Shown one piece after another: positions 1-6,988 of a stretch of DNA of 9,156 bases. The position numbers and the translations under genes are program-made. Source of the DNA: Fibrobacter sp. UBA4373. GTDB taxonomy: Bacteria; Fibrobacterota; Fibrobacteria; Fibrobacterales; Fibrobacteraceae. The stretch covers positions 13,912 through 23,067 of the forward strand of contig DGSB01000051.1 of the NCBI GenBank assembly GCA_002390045.1, in the 5' to 3' direction. The stretch's first letter is position 1. Each line of letters starts with the position of its first letter. The notes beneath the pieces were generated by a model. The model searched no databases, had not been told where the DNA came from, and worked only from the letters and a program-made list of their open reading frames with translations.

Positions 1-417
1 ATCGACCAGCTCGACCACTTGGTGAACAAGGAATCCGGTCTTCTCGGCCTTTCCGGTTTGTCGAACGACATGCGCACGTTGACGCAGGCTGCAAGCGAAG
101 GCAACAAGCGCGCCCAGATTGCTTTGGACGTGTTCTGCTACAGACTCACCCGCGAAATCGGTGGAATCGCCATGGCCCTTCCGCGCATCGACGCCATCGT
201 CTTTACCGGCGGCATCGGCGAAAACAGCTCTTACGTTCGTAAGCAGGCTCTTGAAAACTTGAAGATTCTCGGTTACCAGATCGATGACGAACGCAACAAC
301 AAGAACGGCAAGGAATCGAACCACTTGATTACCAAGGACGGCACTCCGAAGGCAATCGTCGTGGCAACCAACGAAGAACTTTTGATCGCTCTCGATACCG
401 AAGCTCTCGTGAAGTAA
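1..417 (+). CDS. ackA: acetate kinase, C-terminal part (5' end outside window)
   Basis: Acetate kinase interconverts acetyl phosphate + ADP with acetate + ATP, in the cytoplasm, usually as the last step of the Pta-AckA pathway of acetate formation. The reading frame is open from base 1, so the gene begins to the left; 138 residues are visible before the TAA at 415-417, roughly the last third of a normal enzyme of about 400 residues. Recognisable family signatures are the SGLLGLSGLSNDMR stretch near the left edge, the nucleotide-binding segment VFTGGIGENSSYVR (about codons 61-74 of the visible part) and the near-terminal ATNEELLIA motif. All are intact, with no sign of decay. A strong hairpin terminator follows 19 bases after the stop. 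The neighbour truA is convergent, so nothing downstream is co-transcribed. Whether pta lies upstream cannot be seen. Confidence 0.96.
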   Translation: MDQLDHLVNKESGLLGLSGLSNDMRTLTQAASEGNKRAQIALDVFCYRLTREIGGIAMALPRIDAIVFTGGIGENSSYVRKQALENLKILGYQIDDERNNKNGKESNHLITKDGTPKAIVVATNEELLIALDTEALVK

Positions 418-436
418 TCTTCGACGAAAGAATTCA

Positions 437-468
437 AAAGGCTCCGCAATGCGGAGCCTTTCTTTTTT
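437..468. terminator. bidirectional intrinsic terminator between ackA and truA
   Basis: A perfect 11-bp stem (437-447 AAAGGCTCCGC with 451-461) and a 3-base loop AAT are followed on the + strand by C and six T (463-468), a classic Rho-independent terminator for ackA. Read on the minus strand the same stem is followed by CTTTTGAATTC, a weaker T-run, which may serve truA, whose stop lies only 7 bases from the + strand T-run. It is the only terminator-like structure between the two convergent genes. Confidence 0.9.
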
Positions 469-474
469 GAACAT

Positions 475-1218
475 TTAATAAATCACGTCTTCGAGGACAA
501 GAGCCTGAGGAGGCGCCATCGTACGCTCGCCCTTAAAACGGTCGGCAAAAATTTCGTTGACGGTTCCTTCCGGGTAACGCCCACGTCCGACGTCGAAGAG
601 CGTTCCCACCATCGCACGCACCTGGCGGTGCAAAAAGCGGTTGCCCTGAATGTGCCACTGCACCATATAATCCGAAGTCTTTATCAATTCGAACCGCGTG
701 AGATTGCAAAGTGTGCTTTTTCCGTCATTGCGCGGAATGCAAAAACGGATAAAGTCATGTTCGCCAATAAAGGATTTTGCTTCTCGCTGCATCAGATCGT
801 AATCGATCGGCAAATGCCCGATTTCCCATCCAAAATCCCGAAGCAGCGCCACGGGCCTTGTGAAAATCGTATAAACGTAATAGCGGGACACCGCGTCGTA
901 GCGGGAATGAAATTCCGGATCGCAAACTTCCAAGTCGCGGATTTTGACCGTGTGATGTCCCAAGCCATTGATGGAGCGCGTTAATTTTTTGCAGTCGATT
1001 TCACCGTCATAGTCAAAATGGACCATCTGTCCGCGGGCGTGAACGCCTGTATCCGTGCGGCCCGCAGCGACGAGATCGATCGGAGTCCGCAAAGCCGTCT
1101 TGAAAGCTTCTTCAAGCGCGGATTGGACTGTCACATATTTGGTTTTTCCATGCTCATTCTGTTCTTGCCAGCCATAATAGGCGCTGCCAAGATATTCGCA
1201 ACGAAAGCGATACCGCAT
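475..1218 (-). CDS. truA: tRNA pseudouridine(38-40) synthase TruA
   Basis: TruA isomerises uridines 38-40 in the anticodon stem-loop of several tRNAs to pseudouridine. The predicted protein is 247 residues, close to the usual 245-270. The catalytic-loop motif AAGRTDTGVHARGQ (residues 51-64) contains the expected nucleophilic Asp56. The N-terminal RFRCEYLGSAYYGWQ, the RFLHRQVRAMVGTL segment and the C-terminal MAPPQALVLEDV stretch are further family hallmarks, so the gene appears complete and functional. The ATG at 1218 is chosen because it follows a GGAG ribosome binding site (complement of 1227-1230) at good distance. This site lies inside the last codons of the upstream membrane-protein gene, whose stop is only 3 bases away. 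The two genes are therefore probably one operon and may be translationally coupled. No separate promoter is evident. Confidence 0.97.
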   Translation of the reverse strand: MRYRFRCEYLGSAYYGWQEQNEHGKTKYVTVQSALEEAFKTALRTPIDLVAAGRTDTGVHARGQMVHFDYDGEIDCKKLTRSINGLGHHTVKIRDLEVCDPEFHSRYDAVSRYYVYTIFTRPVALLRDFGWEIGHLPIDYDLMQREAKSFIGEHDFIRFCIPRNDGKSTLCNLTRFELIKTSDYMVQWHIQGNRFLHRQVRAMVGTLFDVGRGRYPEGTVNEIFADRFKGERTMAPPQALVLEDVIY

Positions 1219-1221
1219 GGT

Positions 1222-2178
1222 CTATTCTCCGGTTTCGCGTTTCACGCGAATGACCGTTTCAACTTGTTCTTCGGAAAGCTGCGTACGGCGAGCGATTTCC
1301 GCAGGCGTGAGTCCTCGACGGTTGAGCTGAAGAACCTTTTCCTTGTCTTGACGCTCGCGATCAAAGCGCGTCATTTCCAAAGGATTCGGTTTTGGAACCG
1401 CAGTGCCCTTCATCGTATTGTGGCTTTGGGCACGTACATTCTGGACTTTATCCGGATCCCGGTGAATCCCCTTTGGAATCGCAAGGCCTGCAAGCGTATC
1501 GGAAAGGGACTGCATCGCCTTGGTAATGCGCTGTTTGGCTGTCGGGCGGAGCACTGGATATTCCACTTCACCCTTGGAATTTTCGAATTCGACATCATCG
1601 GTCGTCACCACCGAAGAATTCTGCACCTGAGTCTGCTCTGCGGACTGCTTGGCATCATCGATAATCGAACGGCGATGAACACGGGTGCGGTCGACAAATG
1701 TCGGATCATCCAGGCCGCCCTTCGGCGTTTTAAAACGATTGTCTTTGCGGATCTGTTCCAATTGACGCGTAATCGCTTCCTGACGATTGCGAAGAATCAA
1801 GAAGACGATTCCCGCGATCACGATCAAAGCGATCAAGCCGCCGATGATGAACACAAAAACGCTCGTGCCCGAGCTTTCTGCAGAAGCGCTTTTTTCTTTT
1901 ACCGGAACGTTTGCCTGTACCTGGACTTCCGCATCCGATTCCAGATTTCGCATCGCGACAAGGACTCCCCAAAGGGAATCGCGATGGGCAACGGCCACCA
2001 TTTTTTCATCGGGATCATCCGCTGCGGCAAAAACAGCCATATCGGCTTCGTCAATTTCTTCTCGCAGGGACAAGTAGCGGGTACCATCCAATTTTGGCTG
2101 GAACGGATCCGCCTTCAAAAAAGCGAACAGCGCTATCGCAAGCACCAAAAGAACTGCGGGAACAATAAACTTTTTCAT
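1222..2178 (-). CDS. membrane protein of unknown function with C-terminal HTH-like segment
   Basis: I do not recognise a named family. From the ATG at 2178 the protein is 318 residues. Residues 4-21 form a hydrophobic segment after MKK (signal anchor or signal peptide; no lipobox). Residues 24-104 are an acidic, probably extracytoplasmic region. Residues 106-129 are a clear second membrane helix, followed by NRQEAITRQLEQIRK, a likely positive-inside start of a long, charged, probably disordered cytoplasmic stretch. Residues 281-312 (QLNRRGLTPAEIARRTQLSE and onward) look like a helix-turn-helix of the kind ending some small membrane or flagella-linked proteins with an 'LxxxGxxxxEIAxxLxxxxxEVExxL' pattern. 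The frame is open further upstream to a TTG at 2223, but the ATG gives the better membrane N-terminus and avoids overlap with the carA terminator hairpin. No clear Shine-Dalgarno sequence precedes it. truA follows after 3 bases. A DNA- or RNA-binding or protein-docking role for the C-terminus is inference only. Confidence 0.85.
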   Translation of the reverse strand: MKKFIVPAVLLVLAIALFAFLKADPFQPKLDGTRYLSLREEIDEADMAVFAAADDPDEKMVAVAHRDSLWGVLVAMRNLESDAEVQVQANVPVKEKSASAESSGTSVFVFIIGGLIALIVIAGIVFLILRNRQEAITRQLEQIRKDNRFKTPKGGLDDPTFVDRTRVHRRSIIDDAKQSAEQTQVQNSSVVTTDDVEFENSKGEVEYPVLRPTAKQRITKAMQSLSDTLAGLAIPKGIHRDPDKVQNVRAQSHNTMKGTAVPKPNPLEMTRFDRERQDKEKVLQLNRRGLTPAEIARRTQLSEEQVETVIRVKRETGE

Positions 2179-2197
2179 ACAAGAAAAATTTACAAAT

Positions 2198-2223
2198 ATT
2201 CTATTCGATGGTCTGACTCGCAA
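2198..2223 (-). promoter_or_regulatory. possible promoter of the membrane protein-truA unit
   Basis: Between the carA terminator and the ATG at 2178 the minus strand is AT-rich and holds a TAGAAT (complement of 2198-2203) resembling a -10 box, with TTGCGA (complement of 2218-2223) upstream. The spacer is only 14 bases, shorter than the usual 16-18, so the -35 match is doubtful. A promoter somewhere here is expected because a strong terminator separates this unit from carBA, but the exact boxes are uncertain. Confidence 0.3.
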
Positions 2224-2225
2224 CG

Positions 2226-2252
2226 AAAAAAGCCCTGGAGATTCCAGGGCTT
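2226..2252 (-). terminator. intrinsic terminator of the carBA operon
   Basis: A perfect 10-bp stem (2230-2239 AAGCCCTGGA with 2243-2252) and a 3-base loop are followed on the minus strand by a run of T (complement of 2226-2231), 20 bases beyond the carA stop codon. This is a textbook Rho-independent terminator for minus-strand transcription. On the + strand no T-run follows, so it works one way and isolates carBA from the downstream membrane protein-truA unit. Confidence 0.9.
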
Positions 2253-2272
2253 GTGATCAGGCTTTCGTCCGA

Positions 2273-3430
2273 TTATTTCTTGTTTTTGGCAACAAGTTTA
2301 CGGCAATCTTCAAAGAAAGGATTCGAGTCATGTGGGCCCGGAGCCGCTTCTGGGTGGAACTGCACAGCAATCATCGGAACCTTCTTCGAACGGAATCCTT
2401 CGATGGAATGGTCGTTCAGGTTCACATGGGTGATTTCGAGAACTTCCGGATCAATCGATTCGTCGAGAACGGCGAAGTTGTGGTTCTGAGAAGTCACCAT
2501 GACACGGCCCGATTCCATAAACATCACCGGATGGTTTCCACCGTGATGGCCGAACTTGAGACGACCGGTTTTTGCGCCGGAAGCAAGTCCAAGAATTTGA
2601 AGACCGAGGCAAATGCCCATGACAGGGACCTTTCCAAGGATTGTCTGGGCATTTTTCACAGCATCTTTCACTCCGGCAGGATCACCCGGGCCGTTCGAGA
2701 AGAAAACGCCGTCCGGTTTCATCGAAAGCACTTCTTCTGCCGGCGTGTAGGCCGGAACCACCGTCACATGGAATCCCTGAAGACGAAGGTTGCGAAGAAT
2801 ATTGCGTTTGATACCGAAGTCATAGGCGACGAGCTTCAAATCGGTCGGCGGAAGTTCCTTCGGCATGCCGAAACCTTTAACAAAATCGTCCGAGAACTCG
2901 TACTTTTCTTTGCAGGTGACGGTTTCGACCATGTCGACGCCATCAAGGCCAGCCCAAGCTTGAGCCTTGGCAACGCCTTCTGCCGGAGAAACCGTTCCCG
3001 ACGTGCAAATAAAGCCCTTAATCGTTCCCTTTTCACGGAGAAGGAGCGTGAGAGCACGCGTATCGATTCCCGCCAGAGCCGGAATTCCAAAACGCTTGAG
3101 TGCATCCGTCAAGTTTTCTTCCGAACGCCAGTTCGATGCCGGATTGATCTGCTGAACGAGCAGACCAGCCGCCTGGAATTTGACGCTTTCCATATCGGTC
3201 TGATTCACACCGATGTTTCCGATTTCCGTTTCGGTGAGAGTGACAAACTGTCCCGCATAGGATGGGTCGGAGAGAATTTCTTCGTAACCCGAAAGCGAAG
3301 TGTTGAACACCACTTCACCAAAGGAGTCTACGGGAGCGCCCATCGAGTAACCGTAAAAAACGCTACCGTCAGCCAATGCGAGGAACGCTTTGCGTTCACG
3401 TTGGAGTTTCCATTTTTCTTGTAATGTCAT
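2273..3430 (-). CDS. carA: carbamoyl-phosphate synthase small (glutaminase) subunit
   Basis: CarA hydrolyses glutamine and passes ammonia through a tunnel to CarB for carbamoyl-phosphate synthesis, feeding both arginine and pyrimidine pathways. The protein is 385 residues (family about 360-390). Residues about 14-150 form the CarA-specific N-terminal domain, with GEVVFNTSLSGYEEILSDPS at 38-57. The class I glutamine amidotransferase domain follows from about 198. The nucleophile is Cys274 in MGICLGLQ, with His359 and Glu361 in QFHPEAAPGPHDSNPF completing the triad. The substrate-binding SNGPGDP lies at 245-251. The ATG at 3430 has an AAGGA ribosome binding site (complement of 3440-3444), placed in the 15-base gap after the carB stop. 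The N-terminus is about 8-10 residues longer than in the E. coli enzyme, with no better internal start. It is the second gene of the operon, with a terminator 20 bases beyond its stop. Confidence 0.98.
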   Translation of the reverse strand: MTLQEKWKLQRERKAFLALADGSVFYGYSMGAPVDSFGEVVFNTSLSGYEEILSDPSYAGQFVTLTETEIGNIGVNQTDMESVKFQAAGLLVQQINPASNWRSEENLTDALKRFGIPALAGIDTRALTLLLREKGTIKGFICTSGTVSPAEGVAKAQAWAGLDGVDMVETVTCKEKYEFSDDFVKGFGMPKELPPTDLKLVAYDFGIKRNILRNLRLQGFHVTVVPAYTPAEEVLSMKPDGVFFSNGPGDPAGVKDAVKNAQTILGKVPVMGICLGLQILGLASGAKTGRLKFGHHGGNHPVMFMESGRVMVTSQNHNFAVLDESIDPEVLEITHVNLNDHSIEGFRSKKVPMIAVQFHPEAAPGPHDSNPFFEDCRKLVAKNKK

Positions 3431-3445
3431 TTTTTGCGGTCCTTC

Positions 3446-6400
3446 TTAAACGTTCACCTTCGGAGCGTGGCGTTGATATTCCTGAATCGAGCAAACTTCC
3501 ACACGGAACTTGCCATCGCCAAATTCGCCCTTCATATCTTCCAAGCCTTCGATGGTCGCTTCGAGAGCGTCGATGGTCGTGGTGATAGGAATGCCTCGGA
3601 GAATGCAGGTGGAACGGATTTTCGCTTCGTCCTTCGCAGCCTTTGCACCCGGAGTCGGCGTATTCACAATCCAAGCAAGATTCTTTTCGTCAATCAGGTC
3701 AAGAACGTTCGGACGGCCATCCGAAATGCGGAAGACGCCATGAGTTTTGATGCCGTGATTGCGGAGAACCGTACTCGTTCCGCGGGTCGAATAGATTTCA
3801 AATCCGAGCTTCACAAGACGTTGTGCAAACGGAACGACCGCTTCCTGATCTTCATCCTTCACGCTGAGGAAGATGTTTCCCTGCATCGGCACGTAGTTTC
3901 CGGCTCCGACCTGGCTCTTGATATAAGCCATCGAATGACGGAAATCCAGACCCATGACTTCACCGGTCGACTTCATTTCCGGAGAAAGAATCACGTCGAC
4001 ACCCGGGAATCTAGCGAACGGGAACACCGCTTCCTTCACTGCGTAATACTTCGGCGTAAAGAGCTTCGTGTATCCGAGATCCTTGAGCTTGTGGCCCGCC
4101 ATCACGAGAGTTGCGAGCTTGGCAAACGGAATGCCGGTTGCCTTCGAAACAAACGGGACCGTGCGGCTTGCACGCGGGTTCACTTCGATCACGTAGATAT
4201 CATCACCGTGAACCGCAAACTGAACGTTCATCAAACCGACGACGTGAAGTTCCTTTGCAAAAGCAATCGCATAACCGCGGAGACGTTCTTGGATTTCCTT
4301 CGAAAGCGTCGGAGGCGGAATCGTGCAAGCGGAGTCACCGGAGTGAATACCCGCGAGTTCGATATGCTCCATGATGCCGCAGATTTCTGCCATTTCTCCA
4401 TCAGAAATGCAGTCAACGTCGCATTCGGTCGCCTGTTCCAGGAAGTGGTCGATCAAGATCGGACGGTCCGGAGAAACTTCCAAAGCTTCTTCTTCCATAT
4501 ACTTGCGAAGTCCCGCTTCATCGTGGACGATGCACATTGCACGACCGCCAAGGACAAAGCTCGGGCGGGCAAGAACCGGGAATCCGATCTTATGCGCGAT
4601 TTCAATCGCTTCGTCTGCCGTCTGGGCCATGCCGGAAGGCGGCTGCAAAACGCCGAGCTTGTTCACGATTTCGCCGAAGAGCTTACGGTCTTCCGCAGCA
4701 TCGATCATCGCAGGCGCCGTACCGATAATGTGAACGCCATTCGCTTCCAGCTGGTCGGCAAGGTTTAACGGAGTCTGTCCACCGAACTGCACAATCGCGC
4801 CATCGCACTTTTCGTGGCGATAAACGTTCAGCACATCTTCCAAAGTGAGCGGTTCAAAGTAAAGCTTGTCACTCGTGTCGTAGTCCGTCGAAACCGTTTC
4901 CGGGTTCGAATTCACCATGACCGTTTCAAAGCCCGCCTTGCGAAGCGCAAAGGAAGCGTGAACGCAACAATAGTCGAATTCAATTCCCTGACCGATGCGG
5001 TTCGGACCACCGCCCAAAATCATGATCTTTTTCTTTTCCGATTTCTTTTCGCCCGGACGAAGACCCGTTCCATCGCCTAACTGGCCTTCCGTCGGATTTT
5101 CAAAATGGTTGTCCTGATGACGGTAGGTCGAATAGAGGTACGGAGTGTAAGACTGGAATTCTGCAGCGCAAGTATCCACCTGTGCAAAGCTCGGCACGAC
5201 ACCGATTTTTTCGCGGGCTTCGCGCACTTCCATTTCCTTCGAACCGAGAATCCATGCGATCTGGCGATCGGAGAATCCAAGTTCCTTCGCCTGGAGGAAA
5301 AGCGCCGGATCCTTCGCGAGACCCGCAAGAGTCTTGGCTGAACGGATTTCGTCTTCGAAGAGGGCGATTTCCTGAAGTTCGCGGAGGAACCACTTGTCGA
5401 TCTTGTTGATTTCGTGAATCTTGTCGACGCTCCAACCGCGACGGAAAGCGGCACGCACATAGAAGATGCGGTTCGTCGACGGACGCTTCAGTTCCGCGGC
5501 GAGGACTTCATCGGAAACTTCTTCAAAGTGGGCATCCTTGCCGTCGGCGCCATAACCGGCGCGACCCGTTTCGAGCGAGCGCATCGCCTTTTGGAAAGAC
5601 TGCTTGAAGGTGCGACCAATCGCCATCACTTCGCCCACGGACTTCATCTGAGTTCCGAGCGTCGTATCGGCGCCATTGAACTTTTCAAACGCAAAGCGCG
5701 GAACCTTCGTTACAATGTAGTCGATCGAAGGTTCAAAGCAAGCCGGCGTCACCTTGGTGATGTCGTTCAAAATTTCATCGAGGGTATAACCCACAGCAAG
5801 CTTTGCGGCAAACTTTGCAATCGGGAAGCCGGTCGCCTTGGAAGCGAGAGCCGAAGAACGGGAAACACGCGGGTTCATTTCGATCACCACGATACGCCCA
5901 TTTTCCGGATTCAAAGCGAACTGCACGTTCGATCCACCCGTATCGATACCGATTTCGCGCATCACGGCGATTGCAGCGTCACGGAGCTTCTGGTATTCAC
6001 GATCGGTCAGCGTCAATGCCGGAGCAATCGTAATCGAGTCTCCCGTATGAACGCCCATCGGGTCCAAGTTTTCAATGGAGCAGACGATCACGCAGTTATC
6101 CTTGTGATCGCGCATCACTTCGAGTTCAAATTCCTTCCAGCCTTCAATCGATTCTTCGATCAGGACTTCGGAAGTCGGGCTGTAATACAGACCACGCTGG
6201 ACAATCGTTTCGAATTCTTCTTCGTTATGGGCGATACCGCCACCGGTTCCACCTAACGTAAAGCCCGGGCGAATCACCACGGGCCAACAGTCAAGGGAAT
6301 TTCGAGCGGCAATTGCTTCTTCAAGCGTATTTGCCGAAATGCTTCGCGGCATATCGAGGCCGATTCTTTCCATCGCCTCTTTAAAAAGTTCGCGGTCTTC

Positions 6401-6778
6401 CGCCTTGTTGATCACATCCGGACGGGCACCGATCATTTCCACATTGTAACGGGAAAGAACACCCTTCTTGTGAAGCTTCATGGCAAGGTTCAAAGCTGTC
6501 TGCCCGCCAAGAGTCGGAAGAAGAGCGTCTGGACGTTCACGACGGATAATTTCCGTGAGCGCCTGGGCGGTTAAAGGTTCAATGTATGTGCGGTCGGCAA
6601 AATCCGGATCCGTCATAATCGTCGCCGGGTTCGAATTCACCAAGACAACTTCATAACCTTCGGCTTTCAGCGATTTACACGCTTGCACGCCGGAGTAGTC
6701 AAATTCGCAAGCCTGACCGATCACGATCGGGCCCGAACCGATGAGCATGATTTTTTTGAGATCTTCACGTTTTGGCAT
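3446..6778 (-). CDS. carB: carbamoyl-phosphate synthase large subunit
   Basis: CarB makes carbamoyl phosphate from bicarbonate, ammonia and two ATP. The 1110-residue protein shows the expected duplicated ATP-grasp architecture. The first synthetase half (about 1-405) has GSGPIVIGQACEFDYSG at 14-30, RPGFTLGGTGGG at 170-181 and EMNPRVSRSSALASKATG at 300-317. An oligomerisation region spans about 406-555. The second half (about 584-945) has GGGPNRIGQGIEFDY at 589-603, RPSFVLGGRAM at 738-748 and EVNPRASRTVPFVSKATG at 865-882. The C-terminal methylglyoxal-synthase-like allosteric domain (about 960-1110) keeps STRGTS at 997-1002. The protein is about 37 residues longer than the E. coli enzyme (1073), partly from a Lys/Glu/Gly-rich linker at about 556-584 between the halves. 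The ATG at 6778 follows a GAAGG site (complement of 6783-6787). carB is the first gene of the operon, ahead of carA. UMP or ornithine control is known for the family but is not shown here. Confidence 0.98.
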   Translation of the reverse strand: MPKREDLKKIMLIGSGPIVIGQACEFDYSGVQACKSLKAEGYEVVLVNSNPATIMTDPDFADRTYIEPLTAQALTEIIRRERPDALLPTLGGQTALNLAMKLHKKGVLSRYNVEMIGARPDVINKAEDRELFKEAMERIGLDMPRSISANTLEEAIAARNSLDCWPVVIRPGFTLGGTGGGIAHNEEEFETIVQRGLYYSPTSEVLIEESIEGWKEFELEVMRDHKDNCVIVCSIENLDPMGVHTGDSITIAPALTLTDREYQKLRDAAIAVMREIGIDTGGSNVQFALNPENGRIVVIEMNPRVSRSSALASKATGFPIAKFAAKLAVGYTLDEILNDITKVTPACFEPSIDYIVTKVPRFAFEKFNGADTTLGTQMKSVGEVMAIGRTFKQSFQKAMRSLETGRAGYGADGKDAHFEEVSDEVLAAELKRPSTNRIFYVRAAFRRGWSVDKIHEINKIDKWFLRELQEIALFEDEIRSAKTLAGLAKDPALFLQAKELGFSDRQIAWILGSKEMEVREAREKIGVVPSFAQVDTCAAEFQSYTPYLYSTYRHQDNHFENPTEGQLGDGTGLRPGEKKSEKKKIMILGGGPNRIGQGIEFDYCCVHASFALRKAGFETVMVNSNPETVSTDYDTSDKLYFEPLTLEDVLNVYRHEKCDGAIVQFGGQTPLNLADQLEANGVHIIGTAPAMIDAAEDRKLFGEIVNKLGVLQPPSGMAQTADEAIEIAHKIGFPVLARPSFVLGGRAMCIVHDEAGLRKYMEEEALEVSPDRPILIDHFLEQATECDVDCISDGEMAEICGIMEHIELAGIHSGDSACTIPPPTLSKEIQERLRGYAIAFAKELHVVGLMNVQFAVHGDDIYVIEVNPRASRTVPFVSKATGIPFAKLATLVMAGHKLKDLGYTKLFTPKYYAVKEAVFPFARFPGVDVILSPEMKSTGEVMGLDFRHSMAYIKSQVGAGNYVPMQGNIFLSVKDEDQEAVVPFAQRLVKLGFEIYSTRGTSTVLRNHGIKTHGVFRISDGRPNVLDLIDEKNLAWIVNTPTPGAKAAKDEAKIRSTCILRGIPITTTIDALEATIEGLEDMKGEFGDGKFRVEVCSIQEYQRHAPKVNV

Positions 6779-6804
6779 AGTACCTTCGCTTGGGGCTAAA
6801 TCGC

Positions 6805-6850
6805 AAAAATTTTAGAAAAAGTACCCTTACCGGAAAAGGGAAAAATTTTA
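6805..6850. repeat. two exact AAAAATTTTA direct repeats
   Basis: AAAAATTTTA occurs at 6805-6814 and again at 6841-6850, starting 36 bases apart and flanking the CCCTT/AAGGG hairpin. Because AAAATTTT is self-complementary, the two copies could also pair with each other in RNA. Such AT-rich runs are easily generated by composition, so function is uncertain. Confidence 0.5.
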
Positions 6851-6870
6851 TCTTTTTTTTCAAAAGAAAA

Positions 6871-6894
6871 TGCGGACCGCAAGTCCTAGTAGGA
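6871..6894. repeat. two adjacent 11-base palindromes upstream of carB
   Basis: TGCGGACCGCA (6871-6881) and TCCTAGTAGGA (6884-6894) are each perfect 5-bp inverted repeats around one central base, separated by only two bases. CTAGT also recurs 10 bases apart at 6886-6890 and 6896-6900. They are GC-richer than their surroundings. They could be an operator for a dimeric regulator of carBA, or contribute short stems to the leader RNA. No known operator consensus is matched. Confidence 0.4.
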
Positions 6895-6928
6895 GCTAGT
6901 TTTCTTCCGAAATTTACAGCCCCAAAAA

Positions 6929-6957
6929 ATCACAAATTCGTCACAATAAAAAGTCAA
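6929..6957 (-). promoter_or_regulatory. candidate sigma-70-type promoter of carBA
   Basis: On the minus strand TTGACT (complement of 6952-6957, five of six matches to TTGACA) is separated by exactly 17 bases from TGTGAT (complement of 6929-6934, four of six to TATAAT). Transcription would begin near 6922, giving a leader of about 140 bases before the carB ATG. The -10 box is imperfect and an A/T-rich TAAAAT nearer the gene is an alternative, so this is a best guess. Confidence 0.4.
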
Positions 6958-6988
6958 AATTGTTATGTGCATTTCAAAAATGTCACAA
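6930..6988. repeat. three TCACAA repeats in the divergent promoter region
   Basis: TCACAA occurs at 6930-6935, 6941-6946 and 6983-6988, with starts 11 and 42 bases apart, i.e. about one and four helical turns. The first overlaps the candidate carB -10 box and the second lies in its spacer. The copies would face the same side of the helix, as expected for binding of one regulator, but the motif is short. The TGTGA/TCACA pairing of a CRP-type site is not present at the right spacing. Confidence 0.35.

Larger units (their letters stand above)
6790..6925 (-). promoter_or_regulatory. possible structured leader of the carBA mRNA
   Basis: TTGGGGCTAAAT at 6790-6801 is the inverted counterpart of ATTTACAGCCCCAA at 6912-6925: 8 bp pair without interruption, then 4 more after a 2-base bulge. 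In a minus-strand transcript the first arm would be near the predicted 5' end and the second would end only 2 bases before the GAAGG ribosome binding site of carB. The two arms enclose 110 bases that can form smaller hairpins, including TCTTTT/AAAAGA around a 5-base loop and CCCTT/AAGGG (6824-6840) followed by TACTTTTT. The layout resembles a closing helix with internal stems and would suit control of translation or termination. An 8-bp match alone could arise by chance in a region this size, and no known riboswitch class was recognised. Confidence 0.35.

Noticed and set aside
1018..2256. 412-codon open frame on the + strand opposite truA and the membrane protein gene
   Set aside because: It crosses two genes on the other strand, runs into the carA terminator hairpin and encodes a low-complexity basic product. 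The minus-strand truA is unambiguous and the membrane protein has plausible helices.
2330..3424. 364-codon open frame on the + strand opposite carA
   Set aside because: carA carries a complete catalytic triad and conserved motifs throughout; the antisense product has no family features.
3434..4768. 444-codon open frame on the + strand opposite carB
   Set aside because: It is fully antisense to well-conserved carB sequence, its product is Arg/His-rich with no recognisable domain, and no start signal is evident. It is a codon-usage shadow.
5414..6256. 280-codon open frame on the + strand opposite carB
   Set aside because: It is antisense to conserved ATP-grasp sequence, is Arg/His-rich and has no credible ribosome binding site.
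6961..6988. CRP/FNR-type operator from TGTG and TCACA half-sites
   Set aside because: The half-sites are 13 bases apart rather than 6 and the left half lacks the final A, so the consensus is not met.
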